13,370 nt of DNA from an uncultured Corynebacterium sp. (GTDB taxonomy: Bacteria; Actinomycetota; Actinomycetes; Mycobacteriales; Mycobacteriaceae), in contig NZ_CALLDG010000031.1 in the NCBI RefSeq assembly GCF_937999985.1, positions 1-13,370 of the forward strand, given 5' to 3'. Under the pieces are notes generated by a model, which did not search any database, was not told the origin of the DNA, and was given only the letters and a program-made list of their open reading frames with translations. This document shows, one piece after another, positions 6,512 to 12,557 of this stretch. A program made the translations under genes and the position numbers. Positions within the stretch are counted from its first letter, which is position 1, and the number at the start of each line of letters is the position of its first letter.

Positions 6512-7387
6512 GTGCTTGCAGATGTCATTGACCTCCTTGCCGACCCCGTAGACGGTTCGCGCTTGAGCGCCGGTGATGACGAGTGGCGCACCCTGGTTTC
6601 CGAATCCGGCCACAGCTATGACGTCGCGCGACAGGGGTATGTAACTCTCGCGGGAGGTTCCGGCCTGCGTTATTCGGGCGACGACGCATCTATGATCGAC
6701 GCTCGCGAGACCTTCCTTTCCGGCGGACACTTCGCCCCCTTCGTGGAGGCCGTGACCGCCAACGTTGAAAATGTGCTGGACGACGGGAACGTCGCCGCTG
6801 AGCACGCCCCGTCGATCGTGGAGATCGGCGCCGGTACGGGTTACTACCTGGCGCACACCCTCGACACGATCGAGCGCTCTCGCGGCGTAGGCATCGACGT
6901 TTCTACTGCGGCGGCGAAGCGCCTGGCCACGTCACACTCTCGGGTCGGTGCCGTCGTGGCCGACGCCTGGTCGCGCCTCCCGATTCTTTCGGAAAGTGTT
7001 GACGCCATCATGGTTGTCTTCGCACCGCGTAATGCGGCAGAGTTTGCCCGCATCCTTACGCCGGAGGGACAGGTGGTTGTCCTGACCGCGGACGTCGGCC
7101 ACCTGGGTGAGCTGCGTGAACCGCTGGGCATTCTGGATGTGGAGGAAGGCAAGGTGGAGCGGATGATCAACCAGGCATCCGGCCACCTGGTGCCGGTGGG
7201 GGAGCCGGAGCACATCGAGTTCCCGATGCAGCTGGATCAGGCTTCCATTGCCGCGCAGATCGGCATGAGCCCCTCGGCGCGCCACATCCACCCGGAAGTC
7301 TTGCAGGAGCGTATCGCCGCGCTGCCGGAGACCATGGAGGTCACGGCCCGCGCAGCCATCACGCGCCTGGCGAAGGCTAACCGTTAG
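6512..7387 (+). CDS. rlmA: 23S rRNA (guanine-N1)-methyltransferase, RlmA family
   Basis: SAM-dependent methyltransferase of the RlmA/TlrB family, expected to methylate N1 of a guanine in the helix 35 loop of 23S rRNA (G745 in E. coli, G748 in Gram-positives). From the GTG at 6512 the protein has 291 residues. The N-terminus keeps the family pattern ESGHSYDVARQGYVTL (about 31-46), then SAM motif I EIGAGTGY (104-111), VVFAPRNAAEFARIL (about 168-182) and the C-terminal MSPSARH. The small zinc-binding module of E. coli RlmA is present in outline, but its cysteines are absent: the first 60 residues contain no cysteine. The start is set by AGGAAGGA at 8 bases. It converges with the GH32-like gene across only 32 bases with no obvious terminator. 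The exact target base is inferred. Confidence 0.85.
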   Translation: MLADVIDLLADPVDGSRLSAGDDEWRTLVSESGHSYDVARQGYVTLAGGSGLRYSGDDASMIDARETFLSGGHFAPFVEAVTANVENVLDDGNVAAEHAPSIVEIGAGTGYYLAHTLDTIERSRGVGIDVSTAAAKRLATSHSRVGAVVADAWSRLPILSESVDAIMVVFAPRNAAEFARILTPEGQVVVLTADVGHLGELREPLGILDVEEGKVERMINQASGHLVPVGEPEHIEFPMQLDQASIAAQIGMSPSARHIHPEVLQERIAALPETMEVTARAAITRLAKANR

Positions 7388-7419
7388 CGCCGCGCTAGCC
7401 TCGCGCTGCCGAGTTGTCG

Positions 7420-9009
7420 CTAGTCCTCGTCGAGGATTCCCTCGGCCACGTCGCGGTCCGCGATGAGGGCCTCGGCCATGTAGCGCTCCTGCTCCTCCGG
7501 GGAGGTCAGACCCGCCTGCATCCGCATCAGGTGCCGCCCGGCGGTCTGCATGGAGGAGATGATCTTTGCCCCGCCCGTAGCGCGCACGTCGATATCGGAG
7601 ATCTGTGAGTGTGCCGGAATTGCGCTGGTGAGCGTCACCGCGCCACCGTCGGCGAAGATCTCGCACACCGGGCCATCGAGGAAGATCGTCAGCGTATCCG
7701 AATCCGCATCCTTCAGCGGGGCGGTGCGAGTGTCCACGCCCAGGCGGGTGACGGAGACAGCGTCGTTGGTGTAGCTGATGGTTGCGATGACCTGCCCGGA
7801 ATCGTCCGTCACGTCGACGTCGACACTGCCCTCGGTGGCATCCAGCTGGGCGGTCCAGAGGAAAGCATAGTCAGAGAACGTGCGCACGGCGGTCGGGGCG
7901 CCGACGATGTCCTGGAAAAGCTCGCCGTCCACCAGCGTGAGATAGCGCGGTGCCGACAGGCAGTTCGCCCACTGCCCATCCAGCGAAGGGTGGGCGCCCA
8001 CCAGGCCGAACATCACTGGGGTGGAGTGATCGATCACGCGGGGGCGCGTGAAGTCGTGGCCAAAGTCGATGACAGTGTAGGGGCTGGTCAGGCTGAACGA
8101 CGTGCCGCTGAGGTTGCCGACGATGTAGCCCGCGACCTCATCGGATTCCCCAGCGTCGCCGGGGAAGGTCACGAACAGGACGTCGCGGCGGACGGAAGAG
8201 CCGGCGTCGACCATAGAAACAATGCGCGGAGCGAACGGGCGGCCGGGGCGCAGGGCGGCCTCGGCGGGCAGCTCGATGGGACCCAGAACGCGCCAGTGCT
8301 GACGGTCGGCGGAGCGCAGGACGACGATCTGCGCGTCCTTGTCGCCGGTGAGGGACAGGGCGACCATCAGCCATTCCTCGTCGGGGTTGGCGGGATCGTC
8401 GTGACGAATAACGCTGGGGGTCACCAGGTTTTCCACTGGGAAGGCGGAATCGTCGATCTCAATGGGGCCCAGGCGGCGGACGTGGGGATCTGGCAGGCTT
8501 GGATCGTCCGAAACCTCCGTGGCCTCCATCAAGTTCGGGATTTCCGCGCGCTCGATGGTGAAGGTGCGCGGGCCGCGCTGACCGTGGGGGATGTCCGCTG
8601 CCAGAGCCTGGTCTGCGGATGCCTCGTCCGTGGCGCGGGTGGTGACGAAGAACAGCTCGGCTCCGAGACCCAGTGGGACTGCTGCGCCGGCGAGGACGTC
8701 CACCTCGGCGCCGCTGGAGACATTGTTGCCGGCATTTTGAGCAGCATCGCGAGTAGTATCGCCCTGCTCGGGGAACCCCTGGTTCGGAACTACGACGTCG
8801 TCGCAGATGTCCCAGTCGTACGTCGCCTCCGAGGCCACCTGGTGCGCCCAGCGTGAACCTTCGGCGGCGCGAGGACGGAACTGGTGGAAAACATGCAGGG
8901 CGTGGCCTGTGAAGACGGCGCCTGCCGGGGCTTCCAGCACCCCCGTTTCTGCGGTGACGTGCAGTTCCGGGCGGTGCTTATGGGAGGAAGAATGCATGCT
9001 CCCATTCAT
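7420..9009 (-). CDS. GH32-fold (invertase/levanase-like) protein, catalytic acids apparently lost
   Basis: A 529-residue protein with the layout of glycoside hydrolase family 32: RPELHVTAETG near the N-terminus, HVFHQFRP (39-46), the IDFGHDFTRPR block (314-324, aligned with the family's DYGHDFYAPQ) and a C-terminal beta-sandwich ending in CEIFADGGAVTLTSAIP (compare EIFxNDGxxVFTSRI). The three catalytic sites look altered. The nucleophile motif NDPNG reads APAG (27-30), RDP reads VTP (196-198), and the EC-P site reads FAP (259-261). Sucrose or fructan hydrolysis is therefore doubtful. A carbohydrate-binding or structural role is an inference. There is no signal peptide, so it is probably cytoplasmic. 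The ATG at 9009 is used; an ATG at 8997 is possible. It begins 15 bases after the glgA stop on the same strand, so it is probably cotranscribed with glgA. Confidence 0.75.
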   Translation of the reverse strand: MNGSMHSSSHKHRPELHVTAETGVLEAPAGAVFTGHALHVFHQFRPRAAEGSRWAHQVASEATYDWDICDDVVVPNQGFPEQGDTTRDAAQNAGNNVSSGAEVDVLAGAAVPLGLGAELFFVTTRATDEASADQALAADIPHGQRGPRTFTIERAEIPNLMEATEVSDDPSLPDPHVRRLGPIEIDDSAFPVENLVTPSVIRHDDPANPDEEWLMVALSLTGDKDAQIVVLRSADRQHWRVLGPIELPAEAALRPGRPFAPRIVSMVDAGSSVRRDVLFVTFPGDAGESDEVAGYIVGNLSGTSFSLTSPYTVIDFGHDFTRPRVIDHSTPVMFGLVGAHPSLDGQWANCLSAPRYLTLVDGELFQDIVGAPTAVRTFSDYAFLWTAQLDATEGSVDVDVTDDSGQVIATISYTNDAVSVTRLGVDTRTAPLKDADSDTLTIFLDGPVCEIFADGGAVTLTSAIPAHSQISDIDVRATGGAKIISSMQTAGRHLMRMQAGLTSPEEQERYMAEALIADRDVAEGILDED

Positions 9010-9024
9010 ACCAGCGGATTGTGT

Positions 9025-10209
9025 TTAAAGCAGGGACCTGTAAACGTCCACGGTCTGCTCGGCGATGGTGGCCCAACTGAAGGTCGTTACCGCGCGCTGG
9101 CGGCCGGCCTCACCGAAGGCTCGCACCTTTTGCTGATCCGCCACGAGCGCATTCGTCGCGTCGGCCAGTCCACGTTCGAAGATCTCCGCGTCGTTCTCGT
9201 CGTAGTGCACCAGGGTGCCGGTCTCGCCGTCGACGACGACCTCCGGAATGCCGCCCACGTCGGAGGCTACAACGGCCGTGCCGCACGCCATGGCCTCTAG
9301 GTTTACGATGCCCAGCGGCTCGTAGATGGAGGGGCACAGGAAGACATCCGAGGCCGACAGGATCTCCTGCAGGTTCGGCTTCTCCATCATTTCCTTCACC
9401 CAGTAAACGCCGTCGCGCTCCGCCTGCAGCTTTTCAACCAGCGCGGTGACCTCGGCCTCGATCTCCGGGGTATCCGGCGCGCCGGCGCACAGGACAACCT
9501 GGATCTCTGGATCGAGGTGAGCGACTGCCTTAAGCAGGTGGGGCACACCCTTCTGTCGCGTGATGCGTCCGACGAAGGAGACGATGGGGCGATTGGGATC
9601 GACGCCCAGTTCCGTGAGTACGGATCGATTGCCAGCCTCCACTGCAGCCTCGAAAGTTGGGCGGGGTTGCCACAGCTCGGAGTCGATACCGTTGAGAACC
9701 ACGTGGATGCGGTCCGGGTCGATGGCCGGGTATGCGTCGAGGATGGATTCCTTCATCTTGGCGGACACGGCGATGACAGCATCCGCGTTTTCCATTGCGT
9801 TTTTCTCCGACCAGGAGGAGACGTCGTATCCGCCGCCGAGTTGCTCGCGCTTCCACGGGCGGTGCGGCTCCAGGGAATGCGCGGTGGCCACGTGGGGGAT
9901 GCCGTTTAGCAGGCCGCCGACGTGGCCTCCCAGGCCGGTGTACCAGGTGTGGGAGTGGACAACTTCGGCGTCACCCAGAGAGTTCGCCATGCGCAGGCCG
10001 GTGGAGAGGGTCTTGATGGAACCGTTGGCCTCGGCAAGCTCCGGATCTACGCCGTGGACGTAGACATCTTGCTCCTCGCGCGGCCCGCCCATGCAGTGCA
10101 CGTCCACGTGCTCGAGCTTCCGCATGTAACGAACCAACTCGGTGACGTGCACGCCGGCACCACCGTAAATCTCTGGGGGATATTCCTTTGTCAGCATGGC
10201 GATACGCAT
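9025..10209 (-). CDS. glgA: GT4-family glycogen synthase GlgA (actinobacterial type)
   Basis: Retaining GT4 glycosyltransferase of the corynebacterial/mycobacterial GlgA type, using ADP-glucose made by GlgC. In C. glutamicum it is the glycogen synthase; the mycobacterial orthologue (GlgM) makes maltose-1-phosphate, so both acceptors are conceivable here. The 394-residue protein starts MRIAMLTKEYPPEIYGGAGVH, with the donor-site GGAGVH loop at 16-21, the GT-B linker around residues 170-180 (VLNGID), FVGRITRQKG in the C-terminal domain and the EX7E motif EPLGIVNLE (E297, E305). This is the short actinobacterial form, unlike the roughly 480-residue GT5 GlgA of E. coli. The ATG at 10209 has GGAG only 2 bases upstream, which is too close. 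A TAATCT hexamer 6 bases before the ATG fits a leaderless message. It is divergent from glgC. Confidence 0.93.
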   Translation of the reverse strand: MRIAMLTKEYPPEIYGGAGVHVTELVRYMRKLEHVDVHCMGGPREEQDVYVHGVDPELAEANGSIKTLSTGLRMANSLGDAEVVHSHTWYTGLGGHVGGLLNGIPHVATAHSLEPHRPWKREQLGGGYDVSSWSEKNAMENADAVIAVSAKMKESILDAYPAIDPDRIHVVLNGIDSELWQPRPTFEAAVEAGNRSVLTELGVDPNRPIVSFVGRITRQKGVPHLLKAVAHLDPEIQVVLCAGAPDTPEIEAEVTALVEKLQAERDGVYWVKEMMEKPNLQEILSASDVFLCPSIYEPLGIVNLEAMACGTAVVASDVGGIPEVVVDGETGTLVHYDENDAEIFERGLADATNALVADQQKVRAFGEAGRQRAVTTFSWATIAEQTVDVYRSLL

Positions 10210-10215
10210 GTCTCC

Positions 10216-10221
10216 AGATTA
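10216..10221 (-). promoter_or_regulatory. Candidate -10 element of glgA (TAATCT)
   Basis: On the minus strand TAATCT (matches TANNNT) is followed by GGAGAC and the ATG, a 6-base gap. The GGAG inside that gap is too near the start to act as a normal Shine-Dalgarno sequence, so a leaderless transcript is the simpler reading. Confidence 0.45.
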
Positions 10222-10282
10222 ACCACGCGGGGCGCTACGTGTCCTGGCAACCAAACTGGCTGTTCATCACGAGTAACTAATT

Positions 10283-10289
10283 AGGGGGC
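10283..10289. promoter_or_regulatory. Possible RamA-type half-site (AGGGGGC)
   Basis: AGGGGGC fits the loose RamA motif described in C. glutamicum, [A/C/T]-G(4-6)-[T/C]. RamA and GlxR regulate glgA/glgC there. The motif is so degenerate that a chance match is likely in G+C-rich DNA. I saw no GlxR-type TGTGA-N6-TCACA palindrome in the region. Confidence 0.2.
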
Positions 10290-10291
10290 AC

Positions 10292-10305
10292 CGGGTGGTT
10301 ACCCG
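10292..10305. repeat. Perfect palindrome CGGGT-N4-ACCCG in the glgA/glgC control region
   Basis: CGGGT (10292-10296) and ACCCG (10301-10305) are a perfect inverted repeat with a 4-base spacer, in the middle of the 146-base divergent region. It lies about 37 bases upstream of the glgC -10 candidate and is a candidate operator. Confidence 0.4.
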
Positions 10306-10311
10306 ATTGGC

Positions 10312-10324
10312 TGCTTGGCAAGCA
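10312..10324. repeat. Perfect 13-base palindrome TGCTTGGCAAGCA upstream of glgC
   Basis: TGCTTG and CAAGCA flank a single central G. The site overlaps where the -35 region of the glgC promoter would fall, so a protein bound here could block or alter glgC transcription. It lies 6 bases from the end of the CGGGT/ACCCG palindrome. Confidence 0.45.
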
Positions 10325-10342
10325 AAAGTAAAGCTGTGTCGC

Positions 10343-10348
10343 TAGGTT
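10343..10348 (+). promoter_or_regulatory. Candidate -10 element of glgC (TAGGTT)
   Basis: TAGGTT matches TANNNT and is followed by exactly 7 bases before the GTG at 10356, consistent with a leaderless transcript beginning at that GTG. A TTG at 10347 that would give a three-residue-longer protein overlaps this hexamer and is unlikely to be the start. Confidence 0.5.
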
Positions 10349-10355
10349 GGAAAGT

Positions 10356-11573
10356 GTGAAGAGCAGATCGAACGTCCTGTCCATTGTCCTTGCCGGTGGC
10401 GAGGGGAAGCGCCTTTACCCTTTCACCGCTGACCGCGCTAAGCCCGCCGTCCCCTTCGGCGGTAACTATCGCCTGATCGACTTCGTGCTATCTAACCTGG
10501 TCAACGCCGGTTACTACAAGATCTGCGTGTTGACTCAGTACAAGTCGCACTCCCTTGACCGCCACATCTCTCAGTCGTGGCAGCTGTCTGGCCTGACCGG
10601 CCAATACATCACCCCGGTTCCGGCGCAGCAGCGACTGGGCAAGCGTTGGTTCACTGGTTCTGCGGACGCAATTCTGCAGTCCCTCAACCTGGTGTACGAC
10701 GAGCAGCCGGATTACATCATCGTGTTCGGTGCGGATCACGTCTACCGCATGGACCCGGAGCAGATGGTGCAGGAGCACATCAATAGCGGCGCTGGAGTGA
10801 CCGTCGCTGGTCTCCGCGTTCCGCGTCACGAAGCAACGGCGTTCGGCGTGATCCAGGCGGACGATAACAACAAGATCGAGCAGTTCTTGGAGAAGCCTGC
10901 AGAGCCGCCGAGCGTGCCGGACGACCCAGAGGTCTCCTTTGCCTCCATGGGTAACTACGTCTTCACCGCGCAGACGCTGATTGACGCGCTGAAGGAGGAC
11001 TCCGAGGACGAGAATTCCAACCACGACATGGGCGGCGACATCATCCCGCGCCTAGTCGACCGCGGGGAGGCATACGTTTACGATTTCTCCAACAACTACG
11101 TCCCGGGCGAGACCGAGCGCGACAAGGGCTATTGGCGCGACGTGGGTACAGTTGATGCGTTCTACGAGGCCCACATGGACCTGATCAGCGTGCACCCGGT
11201 GTTTAACCTGTACAACCAGCAGTGGCCGATCCACACCGCGGAGACGGGCAACCTGCCGCCCGCGAAGTTCGTCAAGGGCGGCATTGCTCAGTCCTCGATG
11301 GTTTCGGCGGGCTGCATCATCTCCGCCGGTACGGTGCGCAATTCCGTTCTGAGCGAGAACGTGATCGTGGAAGAGGGAGCCTCTGTCGAAGGCTGTGTGA
11401 TCATGCCGGGCGTGCGCATCGGCCGTGGAGCCGTCGTGCGCCACGCAATCATCGACAAGAACGTTCAGGTTTCCGCAGGCGAGATCATCGGCGTGGATCG
11501 TGCCCGTGACCAGGATCGCTTCACGATCTCTAAGGGTGGCGTGGTCTGCATCGGCAAGAACGTGGTCGTCTAG
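10356..11573 (+). CDS. glgC: Glucose-1-phosphate adenylyltransferase GlgC
   Basis: Makes ADP-glucose and pyrophosphate from glucose-1-phosphate and ATP, the committed step of bacterial glycogen synthesis. The 405-residue protein has the nucleotidyltransferase signature VLAGGEGKRL (11-20), the AKPAVPFGG loop (28-36), YKSHSLDRHI, catalytic D127 in GADHVYRMD, the sugar-phosphate EKP site (179-181) and a C-terminal left-handed beta-helix from about residue 300 (SVRNSVLS-like hexapeptide repeats, here TVRNSVLSENV). It is nearly collinear with mycobacterial GlgC as I remember it (404 residues). I chose the GTG at 10356, giving VKSRSNVLSIV, over a TTG at 10347, because a TAGGTT hexamer covers the TTG and sits 7 bases before the GTG. 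It is divergent from glgA and followed by a strong terminator. Confidence 0.95.
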   Translation: MKSRSNVLSIVLAGGEGKRLYPFTADRAKPAVPFGGNYRLIDFVLSNLVNAGYYKICVLTQYKSHSLDRHISQSWQLSGLTGQYITPVPAQQRLGKRWFTGSADAILQSLNLVYDEQPDYIIVFGADHVYRMDPEQMVQEHINSGAGVTVAGLRVPRHEATAFGVIQADDNNKIEQFLEKPAEPPSVPDDPEVSFASMGNYVFTAQTLIDALKEDSEDENSNHDMGGDIIPRLVDRGEAYVYDFSNNYVPGETERDKGYWRDVGTVDAFYEAHMDLISVHPVFNLYNQQWPIHTAETGNLPPAKFVKGGIAQSSMVSAGCIISAGTVRNSVLSENVIVEEGASVEGCVIMPGVRIGRGAVVRHAIIDKNVQVSAGEIIGVDRARDQDRFTISKGGVVCIGKNVVV

Positions 11574-11589
11574 CGCTGTTGTCTAGCGC
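11565..11589 (+). repeat. Near-tandem duplication over the glgC stop codon
   Basis: GTCGTCTAGCGC (11565-11576) and GTTGTCTAGCGC (11578-11589) differ at one position and are 13 bases apart. The first copy contains the glgC stop codon TAG. The shift is out of frame, so the second TAG is not an in-frame backup stop. Confidence 0.6.
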
Positions 11590-11602
11590 GGTCGTAAAAA
11601 GC

Positions 11603-11632
11603 GAACCGCACCGGGAAGAACCGCACTGGGAA
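11603..11632. repeat. Two tandem 15-base units before the terminator
   Basis: GAACCGCACCGGGAA and GAACCGCACTGGGAA are adjacent and differ at one base. A third, more diverged unit begins at 11633 and runs into the terminator stem. It is non-coding, between the convergent genes. Confidence 0.7.
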
Positions 11633-11633
11633 G

Positions 11634-11672
11634 AATCCCCGCACCCTGCAAGACTGGGCGCGGGGATTTCTT
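11634..11672. terminator. Bidirectional rho-independent terminator between glgC and the methyltransferase-like gene
   Basis: AATCCCCGC (11634-11642) pairs perfectly with GCGGGGATT (11660-11668), and an inner CCC/GGG pair can extend the stem. On the plus strand it is followed by TTTCTTGTT, giving a good terminator for glgC. It ends 5 bases from the stop codon of the minus-strand gene and can also stop that transcript, though the downstream T-run on the minus strand is weaker. Confidence 0.85.
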
Positions 11673-11673
11673 G

Positions 11674-12354
11674 TTAGCTGGTTTTGGTGATCAGCGTGGC
11701 GCCGGCGCCGAGGGGGAGTCGGGCGACCTTGGCGTTGTCCAGCTCGCGGAAGAACTGATCTGCCTCGCGGGCGCGCACGGTCTGCCGGTCAGTGTGGCTT
11801 TCGTCGCCAACCAGGCCGTCCATCAGGCTATCCAGCAGGATCAGTACGCCACCGGTGCGCAGGGCGGGGAGCGTGGATTCCACGATGGCCGTGAACTCCT
11901 CCGTGGCTGCCTCTGCGACAGCGATGTCGTAGCTATCGTTCGCCAGTCGGCGAATAACATCCAGCGGTGCGCTGGGGAGGAAGCGGAAGGTATTTGGGCG
12001 CTGGCCTGCGTTGGCGAAAGCCTGCTTGGCCAGCTGCTGGTGCTGCACCTCCGGCTCGATGCAGGTCAGGTGGCCTTCCACCTGGGCTGCGCTCAGCCCC
12101 TTAAACAGGTGCAGGCCAATCACGCCGCTGGCGGGGGAAACAATAATGCCGGTGGGGGTGTGCCCCTGGGCGGCGGCGTTCGCGCCAGCGCGGGTGGCGA
12201 TGAACTCCAAGAACTCGGCAGTCATCGCATCGGGGGTGAGCAGACCGAACTCTTCCGCGGCCTCGACGGCAGCGGTGGTCACCTCGTCCGGCTCGGTGGT
12301 CGCCCGGACGTACTCACGGATGGCCTCAATGGGGGAAGATGATGCAGCATTCAC
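11674..12354 (-). CDS. O-methyltransferase-like protein with degenerate SAM motif
   Basis: A 226-residue Rossmann-fold protein in the position of Rv1220c/cg1270, the O-methyltransferase-like gene next to sigE. The fold is recognisable: an N-terminal helical part (about 8-60), a beta1-loop region IIVSPASGVIGLHL (70-83), strand 2 ending LTCIEPE (96-102, with E100 at the ribose-binding position), SYDIAVAEAA in the fourth strand region and the C-terminal ARLPLGAGATLITK. Compared with the mycobacterial protein as I remember it, the glycine-rich EVGTGAG reads IVSPASG and the acidic FIDAD reads VAEAA, so normal SAM binding or catalysis is uncertain. I chose the GTG at 12354 because a TATCGT hexamer lies 8 bases upstream and the longer frame to 12411 has no family match. 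It is divergent from sigE and convergent with glgC. Confidence 0.7.
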   Translation of the reverse strand: MNAASSSPIEAIREYVRATTEPDEVTTAAVEAAEEFGLLTPDAMTAEFLEFIATRAGANAAAQGHTPTGIIVSPASGVIGLHLFKGLSAAQVEGHLTCIEPEVQHQQLAKQAFANAGQRPNTFRFLPSAPLDVIRRLANDSYDIAVAEAATEEFTAIVESTLPALRTGGVLILLDSLMDGLVGDESHTDRQTVRAREADQFFRELDNAKVARLPLGAGATLITKTS

Positions 12355-12362
12355 GCTTCCAC

Positions 12363-12368
12363 ACGATA
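12363..12368 (-). promoter_or_regulatory. Candidate -10 element of the methyltransferase-like gene (TATCGT)
   Basis: TATCGT on the minus strand matches TANNNT and is 8 bases before the GTG at 12354. A GGAAG inside the gap is only one base from the start, too close to act as a Shine-Dalgarno sequence. Confidence 0.4.
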
Positions 12369-12431
12369 GGCCAGGAATGCGTCGATGTTGTGCTTGCCTT
12401 CGGCATGTCAAGCGGTGGCGTCAAAAATAGA

Positions 12432-12473
12432 AAAGAGAGTAAACAGAAGTGACCGAAGTGACGAACTCTCTTT
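12432..12473. repeat. Inverted repeat enclosing a tandem direct repeat upstream of sigE
   Basis: AAAGAGAGT (12432-12440) and ACTCTCTTT (12465-12473) are a perfect 9-base inverted repeat. The 24-base interval holds two copies of GAAGTGAC (12446-12453 and 12455-12462), 9 bases apart. It lies in the divergent region between the methyltransferase-like gene and sigE. It could be a regulator-binding site or the hairpin of an RNA leader; the two readings cannot be separated by eye. Confidence 0.5.
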
Positions 12474-12489
12474 GTTCCCCAGATAGGGG

Positions 12490-12495
12490 TAAAAT
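12490..12495 (+). promoter_or_regulatory. Candidate -10 element upstream of sigE (TAAAAT)
   Basis: TAAAAT matches TANNNT and would start a transcript near 12502, giving a leader of about 50-60 bases with GAGGA at 12534-12538. That GAGGA is 15 bases from the first ATG, too far for ideal use. I see no clear ECF-type GGAAC/GTT pair, although GGAAAC occurs at 12503-12508. Confidence 0.35.
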
Positions 12496-12545
12496 CCTCA
12501 CAGGAAACTGCCAGGTGAGTAGCACAACTTTTTGAGGACGATTAG

Positions 12546-12557
12546 CCATAATTATGG
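12546..12557. repeat. Perfect 12-base palindrome covering the sigE start
   Basis: CCATAATTATGG is self-complementary over all 12 bases and includes the ATG at 12554. Its CATAAT part resembles a -10 hexamer placed 7 bases before a second in-frame ATG at 12560, so it may combine a promoter element with an operator. Confidence 0.5.

Noticed and set aside
7388..7419. Short repeats TAGCGC/GCGCTA at the rlmA stop as a terminator for the convergent pair
   Set aside because: The arms overlap a one-base centre, leaving only about a 4-base stem, and no T-run follows on either strand.
7609..8856. Plus-strand open frame of 415 codons opposite the GH32-like gene
   Set aside because: Composition is typical of an antisense shadow (rich in Gly, Ala, Val, His, Arg), no family motif is visible, and the opposite strand encodes a recognisable GH32 fold over the full length.
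10210..10355. GlxR (cAMP receptor protein-type) site between glgA and glgC
   Set aside because: Isolated TGTG and CACG pieces are present, but no TGTGA-N6-TCACA arrangement with both half-sites.
12355..12411. 19-codon N-terminal extension of the methyltransferase-like protein
   Set aside because: The extension is Arg/Gln-rich without family match and overlaps the TATCGT promoter candidate; the GTG at 12354 gives the usual protein length.
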